A stretch of 64,000 nt of DNA from Novosphingobium flavum (GCF_014230315.1 NZ_JACLAW010000003.1:62001-126000), one strand, 5' to 3'; counted from the first letter of the stretch, positions 8,398 through 21,391 are shown. The notes: generated from the sequence alone by a model not told the origin. Translations and numbers: made by a program.

Positions 8398-10509
8398 TCA
8401 CCAGACCTGCACGCGCTTTTCGGGCGCCAGGTACAGCTTGTCGCCGGGCTGCACATCGAAGGCCCGGTACCACGCATCGACGTTGCGCACGGTCTGGGCG
8501 CGGTATTGCCCGGGCGCATGTCCGTCGGTCGCTATCCGACCGCGCAGCGCTTCCTCCCGGTACTTCGTGCCCCATGACTGGGCATAGGCGATGAAGAACC
8601 GCTGATCCCCGGTAAACCCGTCGATCACCGGCGGCTCCTTGCCCTTGAGCGAGGCGCGATAGGCATCCCACGCGGCGGCAAGACCGGCAACGTCGGCAAT
8701 GTTCTCGCCCAGGGTCAGCTTGCCGTTGACGTGCAGGTCGGGGAACGGGCGATAACGGTCATACTGGTCGGCCAGCGCCGCCCCGGCCCGGTTGAACTTC
8801 GCCAGATCGGCCGCGGTCCACCAGTTGCGCAGCCGGCCGCGCGCATCGAACCCGGCCCCGTTGTTATCGAAGCTGTGGCTGATCTCGTGGCCGATCACCG
8901 CCCCGATCGCGCCATAGTTGAACGCCGGGTCCGCCTTGGCATCGAAGAACGGGCGCTGCAGGATCGCCGCCGGGAAGTTGAGCGCGTTCTGCAACGGCAG
9001 GTTGACCGCGTTGACGAGCTGCGCGTTCATCCACCATTCGCGCGGATCGAGCGGCTTGCCGACCTTGCCCAGCTGCTGCGCCAGCCGCACCCGGCCCGCC
9101 GCAACCTTGTTGGCATAGGCCTCGTTCGGCAGGACGGCGAAGGCCGAATAGTCCTTCCACGTCTCGGGATAGCCGACCCCGACCTCCATCGTGCGCACCT
9201 TCTCGATCGCCTGGCTGCGCGTTTCGGGCGCCATCCAGTCGAGCGCGCCGATGCGCCGCTCGAAGGCCCCCTTGATGCCCGCGACCATGCCCTCGATCTC
9301 ACGCTTGGCCGAGGCGGGGAAATATTGCTCGACGTAGAGCTTGCCCAGCGCATCGCCGAGAGCGTCGTTGACCGCGTCGAGCGCGCGCCGCTGGCGCGGC
9401 TGCTCCTTGGCGATGCCGCGCAGGACCTTGCCGTAGAAGGCGAAATGGGCCGCGTCGATCCGCGCCGGGAGAACATCGGCATTGCCGTTGAGCTGATGGA
9501 AGACCAGCCAGTCCTTCCACGCGTCGAGCGGCTCCTTGGCCACCAGCGCGGACAGGCGGGCGATCGCCTGCGGGTGATAGGCGGTGATCTTGCCCGGCCC
9601 GGCCACCCCGGCCGCGGCGAAGAAGGTGCCCCAATCGATCCCCGGCGCCTTCTTGGCAAATTCGGCCGGAGCCCACTCCGGCAGCGGCCGGGTGAAATCC
9701 TCGCTCTGCTCGCGGGTGGCATGGGCCGCCGCGATCTTCATTTCGAGGCCATAGACCCGCTCGGCCCGCTGCGCCGCGTCAGGCAGACCCGCCGCGGCCA
9801 GCACTGTCTCGATATAGGCGCGATACTTTTGGCGGATTTCCGCCATCTTGGGCGCCGACGAAAGGTAATATTCCCGCTCCGGCAGGCCCAGCCCGCCCTG
9901 CAGCAGGTAAGGCACCTGCAGGTCGCCGTCGAGCGCGCGGGTGACGAACAGGCCGAACAGGTTCTCGGTAAAGAAGTCGGTCGCGTTGAATGGATCGACG
10001 TCGGCCCGCACCTGCTGGCCCAGCACGCGCGACAGCCCGGCCACGTCATTGACCGCCGCGAACCGGGCGAGATCGGCCCTGGCCGGCTCCATCCCCGCCG
10101 CCTCGATGCGCGCCGTGTCGAGATAGGCCGAATAGTACGCCCGGATCCGCCCCGGATTGCTGTCCGGCGCGGCGTCGCCCTTGAGAATGTCGTCGATCAG
10201 CTTGCCGAGCTGCTTGCTGGTCTCCAGCTCCGCCTCGGTAAAGGCGCCGAACTGCGCCTTGTCGTCGGGGATTTTCGCGCTGCGCAGCCACGAGCCATTG
10301 GCATAGCCGTAGAAATCGTCACCCGGCTTGACCGTCTTGTCCATCGCCGCCGCGTCGATGCCGAGGCCCGTGCCCGGATTGCGCGCGGCATCCTCGTCCT
10401 CGCCCGCCGTGCAGCCGGCCGGACCCAGCACGGGAATGGCCAGCGCCAGCAGAAGCGCGGTAAAAATGCCGGGGCCGGGCTTCAGGGATCGGCGTGCTTG
10501 GTTCATCAA
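8398..10509 (-). CDS. M13-family (neprilysin-like) zinc metallopeptidase lipoprotein
   Basis: Peptidase family M13 cleaves short peptides, probably in the periplasm or at the outer membrane. The 703-residue product begins with a lipoprotein signal peptide ending in a GPAGC lipobox around residue 33. It has the typical M13 N-terminal domain (VKPGDDFYGYANGSWL) and the catalytic domain with the zinc-binding HEISH motif at about 541-545, a GENIADVAG motif (third ligand Glu and the ExxxD) near residue 600, and a C-terminal VDAWYRAFDVQPGDKLYL and VW ending usual for the family. It is monocistronic or leads into the lysE-type gene 101 bases downstream. Confidence 0.93.
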   Translation of the reverse strand: MMNQARRSLKPGPGIFTALLLALAIPVLGPAGCTAGEDEDAARNPGTGLGIDAAAMDKTVKPGDDFYGYANGSWLRSAKIPDDKAQFGAFTEAELETSKQLGKLIDDILKGDAAPDSNPGRIRAYYSAYLDTARIEAAGMEPARADLARFAAVNDVAGLSRVLGQQVRADVDPFNATDFFTENLFGLFVTRALDGDLQVPYLLQGGLGLPEREYYLSSAPKMAEIRQKYRAYIETVLAAAGLPDAAQRAERVYGLEMKIAAAHATREQSEDFTRPLPEWAPAEFAKKAPGIDWGTFFAAAGVAGPGKITAYHPQAIARLSALVAKEPLDAWKDWLVFHQLNGNADVLPARIDAAHFAFYGKVLRGIAKEQPRQRRALDAVNDALGDALGKLYVEQYFPASAKREIEGMVAGIKGAFERRIGALDWMAPETRSQAIEKVRTMEVGVGYPETWKDYSAFAVLPNEAYANKVAAGRVRLAQQLGKVGKPLDPREWWMNAQLVNAVNLPLQNALNFPAAILQRPFFDAKADPAFNYGAIGAVIGHEISHSFDNNGAGFDARGRLRNWWTAADLAKFNRAGAALADQYDRYRPFPDLHVNGKLTLGENIADVAGLAAAWDAYRASLKGKEPPVIDGFTGDQRFFIAYAQSWGTKYREEALRGRIATDGHAPGQYRAQTVRNVDAWYRAFDVQPGDKLYLAPEKRVQVW

Positions 10510-10819
10510 TCCTCTGGCGGCCCGTCGGTTGGGTCATGCGGCGCAAACCCTATAGGCCCTGCCCCCCGCCCTCGCCACCCGGAAATGCGCCTTTGTCCCC
10601 ATCCCCGCGCCGAGTCGCATTTCTGCCGGATTCACCGCCGCCGAGTGGCACGAAATGAGACAACCACAACAGTTAACACTCTTGTCAGGCAGAACTTATC
10701 CATCAAAAACAAGGCATCAGAATGCAAACGCCGATTGCCCGCGCCGCGGGTCAACGAAACGCTCCACATCGGATGGAGATCTGATAAAAATCTACCTGTC
10801 AAAAGATCAAAGGGTCGAA
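10510..10819. other. 310-base intergenic region, relatively AT-rich right half
   Basis: This gap separates the divergent M13 peptidase gene and a small plus-strand ORF. Its right half (about 10650-10815) is richer in A and T than the neighbourhood, which fits promoter DNA. I see no RNA gene, repeat or convincing promoter hexamer pair. Confidence 0.4.
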
Positions 10820-11038
10820 ATGTCGCAATTCCTGTCTCTCAAGCACACGGATCGCGGGAAGCCGCGTGCCGCCAAGCCCACGGGGCAAGAACTTGGCGAA
10901 ATCCTTCAGCGCATGTGCGACTGTCAGGCCGAGCTTGACGCAATCGGCGCTTCCGTGGCCGCCGCCCACATCGATGCCGCGATCCAGCAGTTCCGCGCCC
11001 AGTTCGATCCGGAACAAGATTCGTCGGAATCGGATTAG
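10820..11038 (+). CDS. small hypothetical protein, 72 residues
   Basis: Function not recognised. From ATG 10820 the product is 72 residues with a basic start (SLKHTDRGKPRAAKPTG), two predicted helices (ELGEILQRMCDCQAELDAIG and AAHIDAAIQQFRAQF) and an acidic C-terminus (DPEQDSSESD). An AAAGGG stretch lies 6-11 bases upstream of the ATG. The frame is open to 10655, but the upstream part has poor codon bias. The gene comes 100 bases before a MarR-like regulator on the same strand. It could be a coiled-coil adaptor; no domain is visible. Confidence 0.55.
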   Translation: MSQFLSLKHTDRGKPRAAKPTGQELGEILQRMCDCQAELDAIGASVAAAHIDAAIQQFRAQFDPEQDSSESD

Positions 11039-11137
11039 GTTTGTCGGACGAGCACCCCTACTTTTAGTTAGGATTCCCGTTGACGGAATGGATCGTGCGG
11101 AGCAGCGCGATCCTGTCACTCAGGGGGCAGTTCGAAA

Positions 11138-11821
11138 ATGGGTAATATTGCAGGCAGATCGGAACATCATGCCGAGATTTTCCAGAATGACACGGTCGGC
11201 GCGCCTGCCCCTGCCGCCGCGCGGCCGGAACTGAATTCCGCCGACACTTCGGCACCGCGCGGCTCAGACGCCGCCCGTCAGGCCCGCCGCCTGATCGCGG
11301 CTGCCAATGAATTGCTCGCCCTTGCCGCCGAATTGGAAGAAGTTTCGCGTCAGGGCCGGCCCAGCCTGATCAGCAGCGCGGATTCCATCTTGGGCGATGC
11401 CCCGGCCCTGCTGGAAGATGATGCCCGCTGGCTGCGCGGTGCCCGCCGCTCCTACCGCAACCGCCGCAGCCGCTCGGCCGTTTTCGGGGATGACGGACTG
11501 TTCGGCGAACCGGCCTGGGACCTGCTGCTCGACCTGTTCATCGCCGCCAAGGAAGGCAAGCGCGTGCCGGTAACCAGCGCCTGCATCGGTGCCGCCGTGC
11601 CGACCACCACGGCCCTGCGCTGGCTCGCCGTGCTCGAGGAACGCGGCCTTGTGGTGCGCGAGGCTGATCCGTCCGACGCCCGCCGCATCTTCGTGCGCCT
11701 GTCGACCGATGCCTACGCCCGGATGGTCAGCTACTTCGTCCGCACCGCCATGAACGACGCCGAAGACACGATCGAAGCCGCCCGCGCCAACGGCCGCGCG
11801 ATCGACAAGGCATGGAGCTGA
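11138..11821 (+). CDS. MarR-like winged-helix transcription regulator
   Basis: A 227-residue DNA-binding protein. Residues 1-110 are a poorly conserved extension with an Ala-rich helix (AANELLALAAELEEV) and a basic patch (RGARRSYRNRRSRS). Residues about 125-200 form the winged helix: EPAWDLLLDLFIAAKEGKRV, the recognition-helix region TTTALRWLAVLEERGLVV and the wing READPSDARRIFVRLS, which is the MarR-type D-x-R-R-x-F-V-x-L pattern. The start at 11138 follows a weak GGGGGCAG site. It is preceded by the 72-residue ORF and followed by a non-coding region and the convergent eno gene. Regulated genes unknown. Confidence 0.78.
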   Translation: MGNIAGRSEHHAEIFQNDTVGAPAPAAARPELNSADTSAPRGSDAARQARRLIAAANELLALAAELEEVSRQGRPSLISSADSILGDAPALLEDDARWLRGARRSYRNRRSRSAVFGDDGLFGEPAWDLLLDLFIAAKEGKRVPVTSACIGAAVPTTTALRWLAVLEERGLVVREADPSDARRIFVRLSTDAYARMVSYFVRTAMNDAEDTIEAARANGRAIDKAWS

Positions 11822-12170
11822 ACCGACAGCCGAATCCGGCATGCCGGACGCTTGGTGACCGCCAAACGCCAACCCCCGAATCTTGCCGCCAGCCTGATCG
11901 TCATGCCAGCGGCGGCTGGCATCGTTGGCAACTGCACGAGATGGTCGATCACCGCCCTCATCCCGTCGCCCCTGCGGAGGTTGGGTTGCGCCATATCAGC
12001 AACCTCAGCGCGTCAGGAACGAAAGCTTCCGCACAAGATTCTGCAAAGGCGGCCATCTCAAGCGCAGGCGGCGCAGGCTTTCCTACATCCGCCCCGCCTG
12101 CCATCATCAACGCGCACGCCGGCCCAAACCGATCGGGGGGTCTCGCTCTTTGAACCGTCTTGAAAAGCGC
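11822..12170. other. non-coding stretch with one hairpin
   Basis: About 350 bases downstream of the MarR-like gene with no convincing coding frame on either strand. It holds a perfect hairpin at 11903-11922 (ATGCCAGC, loop GGCG, GCTGGCAT). The hairpin has no T-tract. It runs directly into the two-box repeat. Confidence 0.4.
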
Positions 12171-12285
12171 GCCCGGGTTGGACAAGTGTCACCCATGCAC
12201 CATTCAGGCAAGTCTCTGAACACGAACGAAATTTCTCTAAAATCAGGCCCGGACAGGGTTACACTCGTGTCACCCTGTCCGGCCT
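12171..12285 (+). repeat. two-box intergenic repeat, copy A
   Basis: Two sequence boxes separated by unrelated filler recur at 50155-50263. Box 1 at 12177-12200 is identical over 24 bases to the other copy and contains GACAAGTGTCACCCATGC. Box 2 at 12254-12276 matches 22 of 23 bases and is nearly palindromic (GGTTACAC-TC-GTGTCACC). Start-to-start spacing is 77 bases here and 78 in copy B, although the DNA between boxes is not alike. Both boxes contain GTGTCACCC. Both copies are on the plus strand. Function unknown: paired protein sites or a structured RNA are possible. Confidence 0.75.
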
Positions 12286-12288
12286 TTT
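12249..12288. terminator. strong hairpin with T-run between the MarR-like gene and eno
   Basis: An 11-base-pair perfect stem CCGGACAGGGT (12249-12259) / ACCCTGTCCGG (12272-12282) with a 12-base loop, followed on the plus strand by CCTTTT. On the minus strand, downstream of eno, the flank is TGATTTT. It could therefore end transcription from both directions. It contains box 2 of the repeat, so the hairpin may also be the 3' end of a small RNA. Confidence 0.65.
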
Positions 12289-12298
12289 GATCCCGAGA

Positions 12299-13669
<1,371 letters not shown>

Positions 13670-13784
13670 TCATCACGCAACAGCGCGAACAGTTTACGTA
13701 TTCGCGACGATCGGTTAACCTCCAAGAGGGTACCGGGGAGCCGCCCTCGCCGGGGCAATTGGACACGAGGACAAGGGACAGATC

Positions 13785-14384
13785 ATGGCCGAGAGCACTG
13801 CCACCCCCGCCAAGCCCAAGGCGGCCCGCAAGCCGCGCGCGACCAAGGCCGCTGCCGGAAACGCCGGGTCCACCGCCGTTGCCAAGCCGAGCAAGGCCGC
13901 CAATACCGAGGCCAAGGCCAAGTTCGCCAAGGCGATCGAAGAGGCCAAGGCCGGCACCCAGTTGCTCGGCCAGCAGGTCCAGGACACCGCCGGAAGCTAC
14001 CGTGAGAAGCTGACCGACAAGAGCGAGGCCCTGCTCGGCGATGCCAAGGCGATGAGCGGCCAGGCCAAGGAAAAGGCTGCCGCGCTCGCCGTCGAAGGCA
14101 AGGCCAAGGCCGTCGAAGGGCTTTCGGCGGTCTCAAAGCTGGTGGCGGACAACGCCGTGACGCTCGACGAGAAGCTCGGGCCCAAGGCCGGTGACTATGC
14201 CCGCACGGCCGCCAGGTCGATGCAGGACGCAGCCGACAAGCTCGAGGCCAAGGACCTTGCCGAACTGGGCGAGGACGCACGCGACATGGTTCGCAAGAGC
14301 CCGGGTCTGGCCATTGGCATTGCCGCAGCGGCCGGCTTCTTTTTCGCCCGCCTGTTCAAGGGCTCCGACAAGTCGGAAGGCTGA
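13785..14384 (+). CDS. basic Ala/Lys-rich protein with C-terminal membrane anchor (YqjD/ElaB-like)
   Basis: The 199-residue product has a histone-like N-terminus (residues 5-60: AKPKAARKPRATKAAAGN and repeats of AK), a long Ala-rich amphipathic helical region (about 60-165) and a single C-terminal membrane segment GLAIGIAAAAGFFFARLF followed by a short basic tail. This architecture matches the DUF883/YqjD-ElaB type, where the C-terminus sits in the inner membrane and the rest faces the cytoplasm, known in Escherichia coli to contact ribosomes. GAGGAC precedes the ATG. It opens a four-gene operon. The family match is by architecture, not by a specific motif. Confidence 0.65.
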   Translation: MAESTATPAKPKAARKPRATKAAAGNAGSTAVAKPSKAANTEAKAKFAKAIEEAKAGTQLLGQQVQDTAGSYREKLTDKSEALLGDAKAMSGQAKEKAAALAVEGKAKAVEGLSAVSKLVADNAVTLDEKLGPKAGDYARTAARSMQDAADKLEAKDLAELGEDARDMVRKSPGLAIGIAAAAGFFFARLFKGSDKSEG

Positions 14385-14438
14385 TGCAGCGCTGGGGGAC
14401 AGGCGGGGTCGTGACCGGCCCGGCCTGGAACGGGGTCA

Positions 14439-14840
14439 ATGGACGCTGAATACGAACCGCTGGATTCGGCCGCGGAGCCGGTCTCGCCGACCGGCCTCGC
14501 CGGCCTGATCGATGATCTGCGCCGCCTCGGCGCGGAAGGCCGCGACTATGTCGGGGCCGAGCTGGATTATCAGGCCAGCCGCGCCCGCTTCGCGGCGGGA
14601 GCGGCTGCGCGGATCGCCCTCTTCGGCCTGATCGCCCTGATCGTCGCGGTCTTTGCGCTCGGCGCGCTGGTCGTCGGCCTGCTAATGGCGCTCGCCACGC
14701 TGGTCGGCCCCTGGTGGGCGACGCTGATCGTCGCGGGCGGGCTGGCCGTGGTCGCCCTCGCCTTTGCCCTGGCCGCGAAGTCCGGCTACTCGCGGGCCAT
14801 GCGCCTGATCTTGCCGAGGGATGAAAAGGGCGATGTCTGA
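14439..14840 (+). CDS. YqjE-type / phage-holin-like membrane protein
   Basis: A 133-residue protein with an amphipathic N-terminal helix (LAGLIDDLRRLGAEGRDYVG) and two adjacent membrane segments (IALFGLIALIVAVFALGALV, and LIVAGGLAVVALAFALAAKS). This is the layout of the putative holin / YqjE family (PF07332), which in enterobacteria is encoded beside yqjD. It follows the YqjD-like gene by 54 bases and its 3' end overlaps the next gene. Despite the family name there is no sign of a prophage here, so a role in envelope stress or membrane tethering is more likely. Confidence 0.72.
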   Translation: MDAEYEPLDSAAEPVSPTGLAGLIDDLRRLGAEGRDYVGAELDYQASRARFAAGAAARIALFGLIALIVAVFALGALVVGLLMALATLVGPWWATLIVAGGLAVVALAFALAAKSGYSRAMRLILPRDEKGDV

Positions 14841-15186
14841 GCCGGAAAGCGACCTGCTCGAAGCCCGCGTCCGGCGCAACGCTGCCAGATCCGCGTTGGC
14901 CACGCTGGTCGACCGGGTCCGCGACACGGTCGACCAGCGCTCCGTCACGGCCCGGCTTGGCGACGATGCGCTGGCCGCCGCCCGCACGATCGGCGCCGAA
15001 GCGACGGATCTGGCCCGCAATCACCGCTGGCTGGTCGCCCTCCCCGTGCTCGGCCTGGTCGGCTGGCTGGCGCGCCGCCCGCTGCTCCGCGCCGGCAAGG
15101 CCGCGGTAAAACACATCAAGGCGGGGGAACCGCAATCGGCGTGGTCGCGTTTCCGGGAATGGGCCGGACGAAAGGCAAGATCGTGA
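14821..15186 (+). CDS. small single-span membrane protein of the yqjD/yqjE-like operon
   Basis: Not assigned to a named family. The product is 121 residues from ATG 14821 or 117 from ATG 14833; the second start has an AAAAGG site and a shorter overlap with the preceding stop at 14840, so either is possible. It has a charged helical N-terminal part (ESDLLEARVRRNAARSALAT), one membrane segment at about 72-85 (WLVALPVLGLVGWLA) and a basic C-terminus (WSRFREWAGRKARS). The position suggests the YqjK-like third member of the cluster. The stop overlaps the next start (GTGA at 15183). Confidence 0.65.
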   Translation: MKRAMSEPESDLLEARVRRNAARSALATLVDRVRDTVDQRSVTARLGDDALAAARTIGAEATDLARNHRWLVALPVLGLVGWLARRPLLRAGKAAVKHIKAGEPQSAWSRFREWAGRKARS

Positions 15187-15698
15187 CCAAGAGCGCTTCC
15201 CCCACCTCGCCAACCCGCCGCAAGGCTCCCGCCGCTTCGGACAAGGCAGCCACCGCCGTGAAGGCTCCGGCAAGGAGAAGGGCTACCGCCCCGGCCAAGA
15301 CCGCCCCGACAACGACCGACGCCGCCGAATCCGTGCGCGCCTTCGCAAGGGAATATCCCTTCGCCGTGCTCGTCGGCGGCATCGCGCTCGGCGCCCTTGC
15401 CGGGGCTGTCATGCCTCGCGCGGCCGCGCGGCGCCTGACCAAGGGCGCTATCGCGGTGGCCGGAATCGCCGGCGAACTTGGCCTGCTCTACGGCAAGCAG
15501 GCCATCGCCCGGGCCAGCGAGGCGGCAGAAGCGCTGCCCGGCGCGGCCGAAACGGTGGGCACCAATGCGGCCGATTATTCGCGCAAGGCTGCCGGCGTCC
15601 TCGGCGACGTCCTCAGCACGGCTTCGGCCACGGCACGCGAGGCAAGCCATAAGATCGGACGACAGGCGATCAGACTTCGCTCTCATTTGCGTCACTGA
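15183..15698 (+). CDS. second basic Ala/Lys-rich membrane-associated protein
   Basis: The GTG at 15183 is chosen because it overlaps the previous stop (GTGA) and has GAAAGG upstream; a longer frame exists from 15141. The 171-residue product repeats the theme of the first gene of the operon: a Lys/Ala/Pro-rich N-terminus (residues 5-45, for example AVKAPARRRATAPAKTAP), a hydrophobic GxxxG segment (FAVLVGGIALGALAGAVMP, residues 60-78), a second apolar helix (AIAVAGIAGELGLLYG) and an amphipathic Ala-rich C-terminal helix ending in basic residues. Function unknown; probably acts with the other three products at the inner membrane. Confidence 0.65.
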   Translation: MTKSASPTSPTRRKAPAASDKAATAVKAPARRRATAPAKTAPTTTDAAESVRAFAREYPFAVLVGGIALGALAGAVMPRAAARRLTKGAIAVAGIAGELGLLYGKQAIARASEAAEALPGAAETVGTNAADYSRKAAGVLGDVLSTASATAREASHKIGRQAIRLRSHLRH

Positions 15699-15760
15699 CA
15701 CTTGAAAACCCGGCAAAGGCGTGGCTAGCGTTTCGCTCCACTCTCCAGGGTTTTCCATCG

Positions 15761-15985
15761 ATGACGCAACTTCTCCATCTCGTGATGGGCGGCCGGGTCT
15801 CCGACCCCCAGACGCTCGATTTCAAAAATCTCTCCGAACTCGACCTCGTCGGGGTCTACGGTTCCTATGCCGAGGCCGAAGAGGCCTGGCGCGGCCGCGC
15901 CCAACGCACGGTCGACGATGCCGAAATGAAGTATGTCATCGTCCACCTTCACCGCCTGCTCGAACCCGAGCTGCCGGGAAGCTGA
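15761..15985 (+). CDS. DUF4170 family protein
   Basis: A 74-residue protein matching the DUF4170 type, found mainly in Alphaproteobacteria: LLHLVMGGRVSDPQTLDFKN at the N-terminus, DLVGVYGSYAEAEEAWRGRA in the middle and the C-terminal KYVIVHLHRLLEPE. No biochemical role is established for the family. It stands alone, 62 bases after the membrane operon, and is followed at once by a 16-base perfect palindrome (15986-16001) and a shared terminator. Confidence 0.85.
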   Translation: MTQLLHLVMGGRVSDPQTLDFKNLSELDLVGVYGSYAEAEEAWRGRAQRTVDDAEMKYVIVHLHRLLEPELPGS

Positions 15986-16006
15986 TCCCACGATCGTGGG
16001 ACAACG

Positions 16007-16036
16007 AAAAAGGCGCCGGGTGACCGGCGCCTTTTG
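16007..16036. terminator. bidirectional terminator between DUF4170 gene and greA
   Basis: A-rich stretch, stem AAGGCGCCGG (16010-16019), loop of four bases (GTGA), CCGGCGCCTT (16024-16033), then TTG. It has A-runs on one side and T-runs on the other, so it can serve both convergent genes. A separate perfect palindrome TCCCACGATCGTGGGA sits at 15986-16001 directly after the DUF4170 stop. Confidence 0.85.
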
Positions 16037-16062
16037 CATTTCAGAAGCTTGGCAAGCGAAGC

Positions 16063-16539
16063 TCAGATGAACTCGATCTTGTTCACGAGGTAGAAACGGT
16101 CGCCCGAGGGCACGGTCACCTCGATTTCCTCCTCGACCCTGCGCCCGATCAGGGCGCGGCCGAGCGGCGAATTGTAGCTGATCCGCCCCACCTTGGCGTC
16201 AGCCTCATAAGGGCCGACGATCTGGTAGCGCACCGGCTTTTCGTCCTCGTCCAGCAGGGTCACGGTCGCGCCGAACACGATCCGGTCACCCGACAAGCTG
16301 GTCGGATCGATGATGCTGGCGCGGCTGACCTTGTCTTCCAGATCCGCGATCGAGGCCTCGACCTGGCCCTGGCGTTCCTTGGCAGCGTGATATTCGGCGT
16401 TTTCCGACAGATCCCCGTGAGCACGGGCTTCCTCGATCGCGTCAACGATCTTCGGCCGCTCCTCGCGCAGCGCCCTCAGCTCGGCGATGAGCCTTTCATA
16501 GCCCTCAGCCAGCATCGGCAGCTTTTCGATACTTGCCAT
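16063..16539 (-). CDS. greA: transcript cleavage factor GreA
   Basis: GreA enters the secondary channel of RNA polymerase and stimulates cleavage of backtracked RNA. From ATG 16539 the product is 158 residues, the usual length. The coiled-coil N-terminal domain has the [20 protein letters not shown] start and the tip residues in [20 protein letters not shown], including the acidic pair (DLSENAEY); the C-terminal FKBP-like domain ends with [13 protein letters not shown] and [12 protein letters not shown] ten-residue upstream extension of the frame is disregarded because the family starts at MASIEKLPM. In many relatives greA neighbours carB, as here. Confidence 0.96.
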   Translation of the reverse strand: MASIEKLPMLAEGYERLIAELRALREERPKIVDAIEEARAHGDLSENAEYHAAKERQGQVEASIADLEDKVSRASIIDPTSLSGDRIVFGATVTLLDEDEKPVRYQIVGPYEADAKVGRISYNSPLGRALIGRRVEEEIEVTVPSGDRFYLVNKIEFI

Positions 16540-16676
16540 AACCCTGTAATTCCTTCTTGCGGCGGGCACATTTCGCCGCCGCCCCCCTCGTCAGGCGTCA
16601 GTTTTCCCAGCCCTACGGTGCCTTAGTCCACCATAGGGCCGCTTACCTGTCGCGATTGCGGGGAGACGCGGTTGGT

Positions 16677-20000
<3,324 letters not shown>

Positions 20001-20054
20001 CGGGCTTGCCTTAAATTCGTGTCTGGTTTGCGGTGGTGAGCGAGGCGACCAAGG

Positions 20055-21221
20055 TCACCCCAGCATCCCCACGAACTTCTCGAACAGGTAGAAGCTGTCC
20101 TGCGGGCCGGGCGAGGCTTCCGGGTGGTATTGCACGCCAAACGCGCGCTTGCCCTTTACCGCGATGCCGCAGTTCGAACCGTCGAACAGCGAGACGTGGG
20201 TTTCCTCGACATTGTCGGGCAAGGCGTTGTTATCCACCGCAAAGCCGTGGTTCATCGAGGTGATTTCCACCACACCGTCTTCCCTGCGCTGGACCGGGTG
20301 GTTCGCGCCGCGGTGGCCCTGGTGCATCTTGGTGGTGCGGGCCCCGGCGGCAAGCGCCAGCATCTGGTGGCCGAGGCAGATGCCGAAGATCGGCACGTCC
20401 TTTTCGAGCAGCGACTTGATCGTCGGCACGGCATAGGCGCCGGTCGCCGCCGGGTCGCCCGGGCCGTTGGAGAGGAACACGCCGTCAGGCTTGAGTTCGA
20501 GAATCCGGTCGAGCGAGGTTTGCGCGGGAACCACGGTCACCTGCGCGCCGGCCTTCACCAGATTGCGGAAGATGTTGTCCTTCGCGCCGTAGTCGATCGC
20601 GACGACATGCGGCCGGGCATCGCGCGGGCTGCGGGCATAGCCCTTGCCCAGCGTCCACACGCCGCCTTCCCAGCCTTCCTGCTTTTCGCGGGAGACCACG
20701 CGGGCAAGGTCCATGCCTTCAAGGCCCGGCCATGCCTGGGCGCGCTTGATCAGCGCCGGAATGTCGAAGTTGCCTTCGGGCGAGTGGGCGATCACCGCAT
20801 TGGGCGCTCCCGACAGGCGGATGCGGCGGGTCAGCGCGCGGGTATCCACGCCCGAAAGGCCGATCTTGCCCTTGGACTTGAGCCAGTCCGAGAATTCCCG
20901 ACGCGAGCGGAAGTTGGACGGGGCGGTCACGTCCTCACGCACCACGCAGCCAACCGCGCCCTCGACCTGCGACTCGAGGTCTTCCTCGTTGGTGCCGACG
21001 TTGCCGATGTGCGGGAAAGTGAAGGTCACGATCTGCGCGGCGTAGGAGGGATCGGTCATCACCTCCTGGTATCCGGTCATCGCCGTATTGAAGCAGACCT
21101 CGCCCACGGCCTCGCCGATGGCGCCGAAGCCGCGGCCCCAGATGACGGTACCGTCGGCCAGAACGAGGACTCCGCTCGCGTCCTTGGGTTGCTGCGCGTG
21201 CGAAGTGGCGGCGTCGGCCAT
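20055..21221 (-). CDS. carA: carbamoyl-phosphate synthase small subunit (glutaminase)
   Basis: Hydrolyses glutamine and channels ammonia to CarB. The 388-residue protein has the CPSase small-chain N-terminal domain (LVLADGTVIWGRGFGAIGEA, FNTAMTGYQEVMTDPSYA) and a class I glutamine amidotransferase domain with nucleophile Cys at about residue 282 (FGICLGHQMLALAAG) and the His-x-Glu pair in GVQYHPEASPGPQDS. The start codon ATG 21221 follows GGAGCG. First gene of carA-carB; divergent from yqeY across 170 bases. Confidence 0.98.
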   Translation of the reverse strand: MADAATSHAQQPKDASGVLVLADGTVIWGRGFGAIGEAVGEVCFNTAMTGYQEVMTDPSYAAQIVTFTFPHIGNVGTNEEDLESQVEGAVGCVVREDVTAPSNFRSRREFSDWLKSKGKIGLSGVDTRALTRRIRLSGAPNAVIAHSPEGNFDIPALIKRAQAWPGLEGMDLARVVSREKQEGWEGGVWTLGKGYARSPRDARPHVVAIDYGAKDNIFRNLVKAGAQVTVVPAQTSLDRILELKPDGVFLSNGPGDPAATGAYAVPTIKSLLEKDVPIFGICLGHQMLALAAGARTTKMHQGHRGANHPVQRREDGVVEITSMNHGFAVDNNALPDNVEETHVSLFDGSNCGIAVKGKRAFGVQYHPEASPGPQDSFYLFEKFVGMLG

Positions 21222-21391
21222 GGAATGGGCGCTCCGTTAGTAAGTTTCGGCAATGGGTGCTAAGGCCCGCCCGCTAAGCCCCCCTTGCCGCCGCGTCAAC
21301 CTTTGAAAGCGCGAAAATCCCGGCTAGGTTGGCAGGCCGTTGTGCACCTGCACGAATATTCCCGAAAACTCCCAGACTCACGAGGGAAAAA

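Noticed and set aside
8731..10938. 735-codon plus-strand frame opposite the M13 peptidase
   Set aside because: The M13 gene has all catalytic motifs on the minus strand.
12171..12285. a real coding frame through the two-box element (both copies read RVGQVSPMH in one frame)
   Set aside because: Identity is at DNA level in the boxes only; the filler differs in sequence and the frames have no common start or end.
14439..14840. prophage holin
   Set aside because: The family name suggests phage, but no phage genes are near and the gene sits in a yqjD-type operon.
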